DNA from: Rhodococcus opacus B4
Lineage (GTDB): Bacteria; Actinomycetota; Actinomycetes; Mycobacteriales; Mycobacteriaceae
DNA length: 64,000 nucleotides
Assembly (NCBI RefSeq): GCF_000010805.1
Contig: NC_012520.1
Span: forward strand, 248,001-312,000
Direction of reading: 5' to 3'
The first letter of the stretch is position 1, and each line of letters begins with the position of its first letter. Positions 17,055 to 25,701 of this stretch are shown here, piece by piece. The translations under genes were made by a program, and so were the position numbers. A model generated the notes under the pieces. It was not told where the DNA came from and made no database searches. It was given only the letters and a program-made list of their open reading frames with translations.

Positions 17055-18008
17055 TTGGCACGTCACCGCAAGCCCGAACCCGATCTCGACGTGTGCTGGG
17101 ATCACGAGAACATCACGACGGCCGCCGTGGGTGCGGTGACTTCTGCCCCCGCGGTCGACCCGCACCCGGCCGCCGGCGAGGGACAGGCCGAGACGGGGGA
17201 GTGGGCGGCCGTTCCGGCCGCCGCGCCGCACGCTCCGCGGCACCGCCGCGGCGGTGCGCATCGGCAACCCACGCCGGCCCGGCCCGGCGGGCGGGCGATG
17301 GTGCTGTCTATGGCCACCGGGGCGCTGCTCGCCGCCGGAACCTCGACCGCGCACGCCGCACCGGCCGACCCGACCCCGCAGGCCTCGGAGGTGGCCCCGC
17401 AACCCGCACCCGATCCGATAGCCGCGGCCCTCGCCGCGGTGCCGCAGGTGCTGCAGATCCCCGAGACTGCGGAGCTGTCGAAGTTCACAGATCAGCTGGC
17501 GAAGGCACGGGAGCGGGAGGCCGAACGCCTCGCCCGCGAGGCAGCCGACCGGGCCGCCCGGACTCCCCAGGCCACCCCGGGGAGCGGCGGAGGGTTCCTC
17601 CGACCGCCGGGAACCTCCATCGCACCGGTCAGTGGAACCCTCACCTCGAACTACGGGGCGCGCTGGGGCACCACCCACTACGGGCTCGATATCGCCAACG
17701 ACATCGGCACCCCGATCGTGTCGGTCACCGACGGCACCGTGCTCGAGGCCGGACCCGCCTCCGGGTTCGGCATGTGGGTGCGGATCCTGCAGGACGACGG
17801 CACCGTCGGCGTCTTCGGGCACATCAACGAAGCCCTGGTCACGGCGGGGCAGAAGGTCCGGGCGGGTCAGCAGATCGCCACCGTGGGCAATCGTGGGCAG
17901 TCGACGGGCCCGCATCTGCATTACGAGGTCTGGCAGGCCGACGGAATGAAGACCGATCCGATGGCGTGGCTGCGGGCGCGGGGCATCAACATGACATCAT
18001 CCGACTGA
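17055..18008 (+). CDS. M23-family (LytM) peptidase, exported
   Basis: The 317-residue protein has a long charged N terminus, one membrane/signal segment (VLSMATGALLAAGTSTAHAA), a Glu/Arg-rich predicted helix (AKAREREAERLAREAADRAA) and a C-terminal M23 domain. The zinc ligands are visible in HYGLDIAND and HLHYE. M23 enzymes cut peptidoglycan peptides or act as cell-wall scaffolds. I chose TTG at 17055 because AAGGA sits 8 bp upstream; a GTG at 17004 lies inside the promoter. It is followed after 35 bp by blaI and shares its operator, so wall turnover may be tied to this regulon. Confidence 0.85.
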   Translation: MARHRKPEPDLDVCWDHENITTAAVGAVTSAPAVDPHPAAGEGQAETGEWAAVPAAAPHAPRHRRGGAHRQPTPARPGGRAMVLSMATGALLAAGTSTAHAAPADPTPQASEVAPQPAPDPIAAALAAVPQVLQIPETAELSKFTDQLAKAREREAERLAREAADRAARTPQATPGSGGGFLRPPGTSIAPVSGTLTSNYGARWGTTHYGLDIANDIGTPIVSVTDGTVLEAGPASGFGMWVRILQDDGTVGVFGHINEALVTAGQKVRAGQQIATVGNRGQSTGPHLHYEVWQADGMKTDPMAWLRARGINMTSSD

Positions 18009-18043
18009 GTGATCGGACAGATTTTCGGTACGTGAGGAGGACC

Positions 18044-18403
18044 ATGAAGGGACTCGGTGGCCTCGAAGCCGAGGTGATGGACATCCTGTGGTCCTCGGCC
18101 GAGCCGTTGTCGGTGCACGATCTGCTCGACACGCTCAGCGAGCGCAAACAGTTGGCGTACACCACGATTCTCACGGTCGTGACCCATCTGCACGAGAAGG
18201 GCTGGGTGGAGCGGGAGAAGCGCAGCCGCGCCTACTTCTATTTCCCGGTGCGCTCCCGCGAGGAAGCGACGTCGCAGGCACTGCGGGAATTGCTCGACAG
18301 CAGCAACGATTCCGCGGCGGTTCTGCTGCACTTCGCGGGCACGGTCTCCGAGACCGAGCAGGAAGCGTTGCGGCGGGGGCTGCGGAAGGGCCGCAAGAAG
18401 TGA
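18044..18403 (+). CDS. blaI: BlaI/MecI/CopY-family repressor
   Basis: The 119-residue protein is a typical BlaI: winged-helix segment LEAEVMDILWSS, recognition region YTTILTVVTHLHEKGWVE, wing EKRSRAYFYFP and a C-terminal dimer helix. BlaI/MecI repressors bind ACTA-type dyads and are inactivated by proteolysis through a BlaR1-type protease. It lacks the C-terminal Cys motif of enterococcal CopY, so direct copper sensing is not evident. ATG follows GAGGAGG. It overlaps the M56 gene by 4 bp. It is the natural reader of the six TACTA/TAGTA dyads in this window. Confidence 0.93.
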   Translation: MKGLGGLEAEVMDILWSSAEPLSVHDLLDTLSERKQLAYTTILTVVTHLHEKGWVEREKRSRAYFYFPVRSREEATSQALRELLDSSNDSAAVLLHFAGTVSETEQEALRRGLRKGRKK

Positions 18404-19347
18404 CCCTCGCGGCCGTGCTGCTGGTCGGCGCTGTCCTCGTGGCGGTCCTGGCCCCACCCGTGCTCGAAACCATGCCGTTCTCGGGGATCCGGCCCAACGT
18501 GGTGCTGGCGTTCTGGCTGGCGAGTATGGCCAGTGTGCTGTTCTTCGCGGGCTCGGCGGTGGTCGTCCTCGCCTGGCCGGACCACGCTCCGGCCGAGGGG
18601 GTGATCGAGACGATCGTGCGGTGCTTCTCCGCCGTTTCGCACACCGCTGCCCCCTGGATCGGGGCATCGTTGGTCGCCGCGGGCCTGATGGTCGGTGCGG
18701 GTGTGGTCGCCCGGGCCGTCTTCTTCGCCCGGCAGCAGTCCGTCTCCCGGTCCCACATGCAGGACTTTCACCGTGATGTGGTCGCGATCGTCGCCCGCAC
18801 CGAACAGGGCCATGACGACGTGATGTGGCTCGATCATCCACTGCCGATGGCCTATTCGGTTTCCGGGCGTCCCGGTTTCGTGGTGGCGACCGAGGGGCTG
18901 TCGTCGAGCCTGAGCGGTGTCGAACGCGACGCCGTTCTCGCCCACGAACGTGCCCATTTGAGCGGGCACCATCACCTGATCGTCGGTGTCGCCGACCTGC
19001 TGGCCCGGGTTCTGCCGATGGTGCCGCTCTTCGCCCGGTCTCCGCGGGCGATCAAGACCGTGATCGAGCTGGCCGCCGACGAGCAGGCTGCCCGGGTCAC
19101 CAGCGCGGCCGTGGTCAGCTCGGCGCTGTCCGTCGTGGCCGATGCCGCCCTGCCGACCCCGGCGTTCACGCTCGGGCTGGGCAACGACATGAACCTGCGC
19201 CTGTGGCGGCTGCGGCGGGCGCCGCACACCCGATTCTCCCGGCTGGCGTGCTGCGCGGCGGCCGCCGTGACGGTCACCGTGCCCGCGGTTGTCGCATTGA
19301 CGGTCGTGTCGGTGACGACCATGACTGCGTGCATCCTGCTGACCTGA
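18400..19347 (+). CDS. M56-family membrane protease (BlaR1-like, sensor domain absent)
   Basis: The 315-residue protein starts GTG within the blaI stop (GTGA overlap). It has three N-terminal hydrophobic helices, a cytoplasmic zinc-protease segment with HERAH at residues 182-186 followed by GHHH, and a final membrane helix. In BlaR1/MecR1 this core cleaves BlaI after signal. The penicillin-binding sensor domain of BlaR1 is missing here; homologues such as mycobacterial Rv1845c are also short. The signal is therefore unknown, and copper or respiratory stress is inferred from the target genes. Confidence 0.88.
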   Translation: MTLAAVLLVGAVLVAVLAPPVLETMPFSGIRPNVVLAFWLASMASVLFFAGSAVVVLAWPDHAPAEGVIETIVRCFSAVSHTAAPWIGASLVAAGLMVGAGVVARAVFFARQQSVSRSHMQDFHRDVVAIVARTEQGHDDVMWLDHPLPMAYSVSGRPGFVVATEGLSSSLSGVERDAVLAHERAHLSGHHHLIVGVADLLARVLPMVPLFARSPRAIKTVIELAADEQAARVTSAAVVSSALSVVADAALPTPAFTLGLGNDMNLRLWRLRRAPHTRFSRLACCAAAAVTVTVPAVVALTVVSVTTMTACILLT

Positions 19348-19388
19348 CACGGTTTTCGCGGATTCCGCGGTGAGGACCCCACCCCCTA

Positions 19389-19409
19389 AATACTATGTTG
19401 CGTAGTAGT
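19389..19409. promoter_or_regulatory. BlaI-like operator and promoter of ctaD
   Basis: Halves AATACTATGT and GCGTAGTAGT match the consensus at 17 of 20 positions. A TAGGCT -10-like hexamer (TANNNT) follows at 19415-19420, six bases after the dyad, so the operator covers the -35 region. The same spacing is seen at copC. Confidence 0.75.
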
Positions 19410-19464
19410 TCGGTTAGGCTGTCGACGTCTCATTGATTGCGTTTCGACAGGAAGCGGGCATCTC

Positions 19465-21243
19465 ATGACCGCCATCGCACCCCCACCGGTCGCCACCCGG
19501 GCGTATCCCGCCCGCACGGCGCCCAAGGGGTCGTTTGTCTACAAGATGATCACCACGACCGATCCCAAGGTCCTCGGGATCATGTACCTGGTGACCTCGT
19601 TCGCGTTCTTCCTGATCGGCGGCCTCATGGCCCTGATCATGCGCAGCGAGCTCGCGGTGCCGGGCATGCAGTTCCTGTCGAACGAGCAGTACAACCAGCT
19701 GTTCACCATGCACGGCACGATCATGCTGCTGCTCTACGCGACCCCGGTGGTGTTCGGTTTCGCGAACTACATCCTGCCGCTGCAGATCGGTGCCCCCGAC
19801 GTGGCGTTCCCCCGCCTGAACGCGTTCAGCTACTGGCTGTACCTGTTCGGGGCGATCATCGCGACCGCCGGCTTCATCACCCCCGGCGGTGCCGCGGACT
19901 TCGGCTGGACCGCCTACGCCCCGCTCAGCTCCGCGGTGAGTTCACCCGGGATCGGCGCGGACCTGTGGATCGTCGGTCTGCTGGTCTCGGGCCTGGGCAC
20001 CATCCTGGGTGGGGTCAACATGATCACCACCGTCGTGTGCCTGCGCGCGCCGGGCATGACGATGTTCCGGATGCCGATCTTCACCTGGAACATCTTCATC
20101 ACCAGCATCCTGATCCTGCTGGCGTTCCCGCTGCTGACCGCGGCGCTGCTGGCGCTGCTCGCCGACCGCCAGCTCGGCGCCCACATCTTCGACCCCGCCT
20201 CCGGTGGAGTGATGTTGTGGCAGCACCTGTTCTGGTTCTTCGGTCACCCCGAGGTGTACATCATCGCGCTGCCGTTCTTCGGCATCGTCTCGGAGATCTT
20301 CCCGGTCTTTTCCCGCAAGCCGATCTTCGGGTACACCGGCCTGATCTACGCCACCCTGGCGATCGCGGCCCTGTCCATCGCGGTGTGGGCGCACCACATG
20401 TACGCCACCGGCGCCGTGCTGCTCCCGTACTTCTCGTTCATGACGTTCCTGATCGCCGTCCCGACCGGGGTGAAGATCTTCAACTGGATCGGCACCATCT
20501 GGAAGGGGCACCTGACGTTCGAGTCGCCGATGCTGTTCTCGATCGGCTTTTTGGTCACCTTCCTCTTCGGCGGCCTGTCCGGTGTGCTGCTCGCCAGCCC
20601 GCCGATCGACTTCCAGGTCACCGACAGCTACTTCGTCGTCGCGCACTTCCACTACGTGGTCTTCGGCACCGTCGTGTTCGCCACGTATGCCGGCATCTAC
20701 TTCTGGTTCCCGAAGATGACCGGACGCATGATGGACGAGCGGCTGGGCAAGTGGCACTTCTGGACGACGTTCATCGGTTTCCACGGCACGTTCCTCGTCC
20801 AGCACTGGCTGGGTAACGAAGGTATGCCCCGCCGGTACGCCGACTACCTGCCCTCGGACGGCTTCACGTTCCTGAACTCGTTTTCGACGATCTTCGCGTT
20901 CGTCCTCGGTGCGTCGACGCTGCCGTTCGTCTGGAACGTCTTCAAGAGCTACCGGTACGGCGAGGTCGTGACCGTCGACGACCCGTGGGGCTTCGGCAAC
21001 TCGCTCGAGTGGGCCACCAGCTGCCCGCCGCCGCGGCACAACTTCACCGAGCTGCCGCGCATCCGCTCCGAGCGTCCCGCGTTCGAGCTGCACTACCCGC
21101 ACATGATCGCCCGCATGCACGCCGAGGCGCACGTCGGACCCGGCCACGGCGGAAAGCACGCCAGCGCCGTGCTCGAGCAAGAACGCCACGCCCCGCTCAC
21201 CGACGACGCCACCGGTGGCGTCCGCGGCGACCAGGCCCGGTAG
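19465..21243 (+). CDS. ctaD: Cytochrome c oxidase subunit I (aa3-type)
   Basis: The 592-residue heme-copper oxidase subunit has about 12 membrane helices. It has an early heme-ligand region ([20 protein letters not shown]), HPEVY at residues 261-265 with the His-Tyr crosslink pair, WAHHMY with the CuB histidines, and HFHYVVFG for the heme ligands. It reduces oxygen in the membrane using cytochrome c. It stands alone, without subunits II or III nearby, so it is probably an additional CtaD expressed under BlaI control to work with core subunits elsewhere. Copper for its CuB site could come from the CtaG/CopC proteins of this region. Confidence 0.97.
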   Translation: MTAIAPPPVATRAYPARTAPKGSFVYKMITTTDPKVLGIMYLVTSFAFFLIGGLMALIMRSELAVPGMQFLSNEQYNQLFTMHGTIMLLLYATPVVFGFANYILPLQIGAPDVAFPRLNAFSYWLYLFGAIIATAGFITPGGAADFGWTAYAPLSSAVSSPGIGADLWIVGLLVSGLGTILGGVNMITTVVCLRAPGMTMFRMPIFTWNIFITSILILLAFPLLTAALLALLADRQLGAHIFDPASGGVMLWQHLFWFFGHPEVYIIALPFFGIVSEIFPVFSRKPIFGYTGLIYATLAIAALSIAVWAHHMYATGAVLLPYFSFMTFLIAVPTGVKIFNWIGTIWKGHLTFESPMLFSIGFLVTFLFGGLSGVLLASPPIDFQVTDSYFVVAHFHYVVFGTVVFATYAGIYFWFPKMTGRMMDERLGKWHFWTTFIGFHGTFLVQHWLGNEGMPRRYADYLPSDGFTFLNSFSTIFAFVLGASTLPFVWNVFKSYRYGEVVTVDDPWGFGNSLEWATSCPPPRHNFTELPRIRSERPAFELHYPHMIARMHAEAHVGPGHGGKHASAVLEQERHAPLTDDATGGVRGDQAR

Positions 21244-21287
21244 GCATCTCGCCGCCGACCACGATTTTTCCCGATCGGAACGCAACC

Positions 21288-21830
21288 ATGACAACACACG
21301 CGATACCGCTGCTCACCGTCCCGGCCACGCACGCAGCCACCGCCACCCTGGCGGACTGGCTGATCCGCAGCTTGGCCCCGACCGTCCTCGACGGTGCGGG
21401 CATGGTCGAGGACGCCGACGACCTGTGCGCACTGGCACCGATCACCGTCCGGCACCTGGCCCGCCCCCGCAGGCTGCGGAGCCATGAGCGGCAACTGCAC
21501 CAGATCACCGCCACGATGGAGGAACGGCTTCAGCGGCAGCCACCGCACCCGCCGGCGGCGGTCTTCGCCGACCCGGCCGTCCGGCCGATCCCCGACGAAA
21601 TCCTCGATATCGCAGCCCACATCGGGGGCACGATCGCCGATGTCGGTAGCCCCGCGGCCGCGCTGGCGAACCGGGCGCTGCACCTCGGGGCGGTCGTGGT
21701 CGATGCCGGACTCGGCGCCACCGCACCGGAGCACCTGCGCACACAGGTGACCGAGTCGTACCGCTCGCTGCTGACCTACCTCTGGCACACCGATCCCGAC
21801 CTGCAGATTCATCTGACGACACCCCGATGA
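21288..21830 (+). CDS. Hypothetical protein downstream of ctaD
   Basis: The 180-residue protein has no signal or membrane segment that stands out. It is Ala-rich with DADDLCALAPITVRHLARP and a C-terminal region LLTYLWHTDPDLQIHL. I recognise no family. The ATG at 21288 lies 44 bp after ctaD, so co-transcription from the same BlaI-controlled promoter is likely. Confidence 0.6.
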   Translation: MTTHAIPLLTVPATHAATATLADWLIRSLAPTVLDGAGMVEDADDLCALAPITVRHLARPRRLRSHERQLHQITATMEERLQRQPPHPPAAVFADPAVRPIPDEILDIAAHIGGTIADVGSPAAALANRALHLGAVVVDAGLGATAPEHLRTQVTESYRSLLTYLWHTDPDLQIHLTTPR

Positions 21831-21924
21831 CCGCCCCGGTGGGTGCCCGACCGGCACGGGCCGGCCATGACCCCTCACCGGTCATCCGGTTCCGACTCGC
21901 ACCGCCGATGACAGGACACCGATC

Positions 21925-22635
21925 ATGAGCGACCCCGACGACACTGACCACACCCCCGCGGAGCGGCAACCCGCGGAAGACCCACCGGCGCAGCGCACCT
22001 CGTCCTCCTCCGCGCAGACCCCGGGCGAACCCGGTCCGGCCGACGACCGGTCCGCTGCCGACACAGCCCGCCGAGCCGAGCACGATGCGGCCGCCGCGGA
22101 ACGCAAGATTGCCTCGGCGATCGATCCCGGGGTGCGCGCGATGGCCGTCGCGGTCGGGGTGCTGGTGCTGTTGTTCTCCTTCACCCTCGCGCACACCGGC
22201 ACCGCGAACGGCTGGGAGGTGCTGGTCAGCGCCGACGACGCCGGGGCCGAAGCCGTGGCCCTCCCGTCCCGCGTCTTCCTCACCCTCGCCGTGGTCTTCG
22301 GCGCGGTGATGTCCATGCTCGCCCTGATCACCCGCCTGTGGGTGCTGGCGTGGCTGGCGTTGGCCGGCTGCGCGTTGGCGAGCGTGTTCGGCATGCTCGC
22401 GGTGTGGTCCCGTCAGACCGTCTCACCCAATCTTGCGGTCGCCGGCGTCGGTCCCGGCCTGCTCCTGGGCTGGGCGACGGTGATCGTGCTGACGTTCCAC
22501 TGGCTCAAGGTGGTGTGGGGACGCACCGTCGCCCAGATGGACGCCGAGCACGAACGACGCCGCCGGGCCGCCGACGCCGAGCAGTACGGCGACGGCAACA
22601 CCGGCCCCGGCGGATTCACACCGAAACTGAAATGA
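21925..22635 (+). CDS. Hypothetical four-helix membrane protein
   Basis: The 236-residue protein has an acidic, Pro/Ser-rich N terminus of about 70 residues, four predicted membrane helices (VAVGVLVLLFSFTLAH, FLTLAVVFGAVMSMLALI, VLAWLALAGCALASVFGMLA, GPGLLLGWATVIVLTFHWLK) and a charged tail. It resembles conserved actinobacterial transmembrane proteins of unknown function. It probably belongs to the ctaD transcription unit. The next gene runs convergently 44 bp away. Confidence 0.65.
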   Translation: MSDPDDTDHTPAERQPAEDPPAQRTSSSSAQTPGEPGPADDRSAADTARRAEHDAAAAERKIASAIDPGVRAMAVAVGVLVLLFSFTLAHTGTANGWEVLVSADDAGAEAVALPSRVFLTLAVVFGAVMSMLALITRLWVLAWLALAGCALASVFGMLAVWSRQTVSPNLAVAGVGPGLLLGWATVIVLTFHWLKVVWGRTVAQMDAEHERRRRAADAEQYGDGNTGPGGFTPKLK

Positions 22636-22679
22636 GGATGCGCGGCGCATCGCCCGCCGAACGAGCGCGGGGCCGGCGG

Positions 22680-24986
22680 CTATCTCGGCGACGATGATGG
22701 GCGCGGTTCGGATGCCGCGCTCTCCTCGAGCCGAAGGTCCGGCCGGACACGGCCACCGCGACGGTGCCGGGTGCGGGGAAACCACCAATTCCGCGCGCCG
22801 AACAGCCGCATCAGCGCGGGAACCAGAACCAACCGGACGATGACCGCGTCGATGGCCACCGCCACCGCGAGTGCGAGACCGAGCTGCTTGAGCTCCAACA
22901 CCTCCGCCGTGACGAAGCTCCCGAACACCACCACCATGATGGCGGCCGCGGCGGTGATCGGGCGGGCGGTGTGCGTGATGCCGGCGGCGACCGCGTACTG
23001 ATTGTCGTGGCTCGAATCCCAGTACTCCCGCATCCGGCCGATCAGGAAGACCTCGTAGTCCATCGACAGCCCGAACAGGATGACGAACACGACCGTGGGC
23101 AGATAGACCTGCAGGAAGCCGGTGCTGGTGAAGTCGAGCAGCGACTCGCCGATGCCCCATTGGAAGACGGCCACGGTAATCCCCAGGGCCGCCCCGGTGG
23201 CCAGGAGGTTCATCACGATCGCCTTCACCGGCAGTACCAGGCTACGAAACGCCGCCAGCAGAAAAACCAGCGACGAGCCCAGGACCAAGGTGATGACCAG
23301 CGGAAGTTTGGCGGTCATTTCGTCGGAGATGTCGATGAATTCGGCGGTGCTGCCCCCGATCAGCACCACCGGTCCGCCGCCGCGCGCTACCTCGGCCGCT
23401 TCCGCGCGGAGGTCGCGCACCAGTTCGCCGGCGGCCATGGAATCGAACGGCACCCCGGGGATGGCCGAGATGAGCAGCCGCCCCTGGCTTTCCTGGGCGG
23501 GCAGGACCGCATCGACGCGGCCGTCGCGGGCGATGCGGTCGACGAGCTGATCGACTCGGGTGATGTCCTGCGCGGTCAACGGGGTATCGCCGGGGCCGGT
23601 GGCGATCATCTCGAGCGGGGACAGCGAGCCCGCCGGGAAATTCGCGGTCAATGCCGCCGCCGCGCGGCCCGAGGGTGCGGTATCGAGGGCGGAGGTCCCC
23701 ATGTCCAGGCCGTACCGGATCCCGAACAGCGGTATCGCGGCGAAAACCAGGACACCGACGGCCAGAGATCCGAACAGCACGGGACGGGCCATCATCGCGT
23801 ACGCCCACCGTGCCCACCGGCCCGGCTTTCCCGGATCGACGGGGGCGGCCTCGGCCGGCCGCATCCACTTCGGCAGTGCGCCGCGGCCTACCGCCGGACC
23901 GAGTGTGGCCAGCAGCGCCGGCAGCAGCGTCAGGCTGACGATCAGCGTGCTGACCACGGCGGTCGCGACCGCGAGGGCGATCCCTCGAAAGACCGGAGCC
24001 GCCATCACGATCAGCGAACACAGCGAGATCATCACGATCAGTCCCGAGGCGATGATCGTCCTTCCGGCGGTCATCAGGGACCGTCCGACGGCATCGGCGA
24101 TCAGTGCCCGGCCGTCCCGGCCGGTCACCCCGGCCCGGGTCAGCTCCTCGCGGAAGCGGCTGACGATGAACATGGCGTAGTCGATCCCGATGCCGATCCC
24201 GATCATCGTCGCCATCGAGACGACCAGCGGATCGAACGCGGTGACCGTCGTCATCGCGAACATGCTCCCGACCGCGACCAGCAACCCGGCCACGGCGACG
24301 CAGATCGGGACGATCGCAGCCACGAGGGCGCCGAGCGCCAGCACGAGAAGTGCCAGCGCCACGGGAATTCCGATCGTCTCGGCGCGTTGCACGTCGGCGT
24401 TCTGGATCTCGGTCACATCGTTCTGGACCGGTGAGTAGCCGGTGAGCGCCGCGTCGATGTCTGCGGTGCCGGTGGCCGCAATCGCCTCCTGCAGTTCCCT
24501 GGCCACCACCGCCCGCCGGGCCATGTCCCCGTCCAACCCGACCACGGCGATCGCCACCCGCCGATCCACCGAGATCTGCGCCCCGTCTCCGGCATACGGG
24601 CCGAGGACACTGCGCACCCCCGACATCTGCTGTGCCACTGCGACGGTACGGGTGACCGCCGCCCTGAACTCCGGATCGTCGGCGGTCCGGGTTCGGGATT
24701 GGAAGACGATGACGTCCTGCTCCACCCCGATCTGCGGGAAATGTTCGGTGAGCAACCGGTCCACTTCGGCCGACTCGGACTCCTCCACACTGAAGTCCGG
24801 TGTGCCGAGCCGGGACTCGAGCATCGGGTAGGCGGCCGCGCAGAGCACGAGCAGCGCAACCCACGCCCCGAGCACCAGTCGCCGCCGCCGCGCCACCGCG
24901 ACCCCCCACGCATAGATCACCGGGCGGCGTTCGCCCTGTCCCGGAGCCGGGGCGAACCCCTCCACAGATGATGCATGTATGCGCAT
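22680..24986 (-). CDS. MMPL-family (RND) transporter
   Basis: The 768-residue protein has the RND/MMPL plan: an N-terminal helix (RRRLVLGAWVALLVLCAAAY), a large extracytoplasmic loop, a block of helices with GIGIGIDYAMFIVSRFREEL carrying the proton-relay Asp/Tyr, then a repeat of the pattern with FGLSMDYEVFLIGRMREYW. MMPL proteins export lipids or drugs; the substrate is unknown. The ATG at 24986 lies within an ATGCGCAT palindrome, so a later start (GTG at 24966 or at VIYAWG) is also possible. The palindrome suggests ArsR- or TetR-like control. Confidence 0.9.
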   Translation of the reverse strand: MRIHASSVEGFAPAPGQGERRPVIYAWGVAVARRRRLVLGAWVALLVLCAAAYPMLESRLGTPDFSVEESESAEVDRLLTEHFPQIGVEQDVIVFQSRTRTADDPEFRAAVTRTVAVAQQMSGVRSVLGPYAGDGAQISVDRRVAIAVVGLDGDMARRAVVARELQEAIAATGTADIDAALTGYSPVQNDVTEIQNADVQRAETIGIPVALALLVLALGALVAAIVPICVAVAGLLVAVGSMFAMTTVTAFDPLVVSMATMIGIGIGIDYAMFIVSRFREELTRAGVTGRDGRALIADAVGRSLMTAGRTIIASGLIVMISLCSLIVMAAPVFRGIALAVATAVVSTLIVSLTLLPALLATLGPAVGRGALPKWMRPAEAAPVDPGKPGRWARWAYAMMARPVLFGSLAVGVLVFAAIPLFGIRYGLDMGTSALDTAPSGRAAAALTANFPAGSLSPLEMIATGPGDTPLTAQDITRVDQLVDRIARDGRVDAVLPAQESQGRLLISAIPGVPFDSMAAGELVRDLRAEAAEVARGGGPVVLIGGSTAEFIDISDEMTAKLPLVITLVLGSSLVFLLAAFRSLVLPVKAIVMNLLATGAALGITVAVFQWGIGESLLDFTSTGFLQVYLPTVVFVILFGLSMDYEVFLIGRMREYWDSSHDNQYAVAAGITHTARPITAAAAIMVVVFGSFVTAEVLELKQLGLALAVAVAIDAVIVRLVLVPALMRLFGARNWWFPRTRHRRGGRVRPDLRLEESAASEPRPSSSPR

Positions 24987-24987
24987 A
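24978..24987. promoter_or_regulatory. TATGCGCATA palindrome at start of MMPL gene
   Basis: A perfect 10-bp palindrome overlapping the predicted MMPL start. It shares its core with the 12-bp palindrome in front of the CDF gene at 2575-2586, which suggests a common ArsR/SmtB-type repressor or two related ones. Confidence 0.4.
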
Positions 24988-25701
24988 TCGCTATGTTTCC
25001 TCGCGGGTGCGGGAAAAAGCAACCCCCGGGGCAGGAAAATGTGGTGCGGGTGCGCCGCCCCGATCCCGCAACCGCGCGGCGGCGCGGCGTTGTTCACTGG
25101 TGGACCCGGATCTCGACGGGAGTCGAAAGATTCAGCGTCGCACCGTAGTAGGTAGGTGCGCGCAGCGCCGGGGCTTCGGCGCTGCGCGCGGATGTGCGCC
25201 GTCGCCGCGTCGTGCGTTCGACGGGCGTGGGGGAGCGTCGCGCAACGCTAAGTACTATGGTGAATAGTACTTGGGGCAACGTCGCCCCGCCGTGGCCGGA
25301 CGCAGCGCCGCGTCCGGACTTCGTCCGCGTGCCGGGCGCCGCCGCGTATCGATGCGCCCCGCGGGCGCACTGTCGCTCGGCCTCGGCGCGCAGCCATGGG
25401 CGATCGGAACACCCCGCGCCGGGCCGCCGTACCTGCGCGTCCGCAATCTAATTACGTTGTCTAACAACATCTTTCGTTGATGTGATGCTCGCCGCACTTC
25501 GTCTCGGATCTCAGGATGTTCTAAGCCTGCGTCCGTAGCGTCGGCGACCGCAGATCCCTCGGCCCTCCGGGGTGAGCAGAGCAAGACGCCAGCGGTGTCA
25601 GTTCGGCACGCTCTCACCGACGTCTTGGTCTCAACCGGAAGGCACACCGTGCACGACGACAGCGCCCGGCAGCTCGAGACCGGGGTGAAGGAGAAAGCCG
25701 T
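24987..25701. other. Long intergenic leader with strong hairpins
   Basis: About 715 bp without a convincing gene. It holds a perfect 12-bp stem CGCGCAGCGCCG/CGGCGCTGCGCG at 25159-25170/25177-25188 with a 6-nt loop, the BlaI-like dyad at 25251-25271, a perfect 8-bp stem CCGGACGC/GCGTCCGG at 25296-25303/25310-25317, and a GTTGT-CTA-ACAAC dyad at 25456-25468. Transcription from the BlaI-like site would give a leader of about 400 nt before the SulP-carbonic anhydrase gene, or a separate small RNA. Confidence 0.45.
25251..25271. promoter_or_regulatory. BlaI-like operator upstream of SulP-carbonic anhydrase
   Basis: Halves AGTACTATGG and GAATAGTACT around a central T match the consensus at 16 of 20 positions and are symmetric in the core AGTACTAT/ATAGTACT. 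The site is 430 bp before the start codon, further away than the other sites, so the direct target is less certain. Confidence 0.6.

Noticed and set aside
19408-19426. IdeR-like box at ctaD
   Set aside because: TTCGGTTAGGCT matches only the left half of the consensus, and its TAGGCT is better explained as the -10 element.
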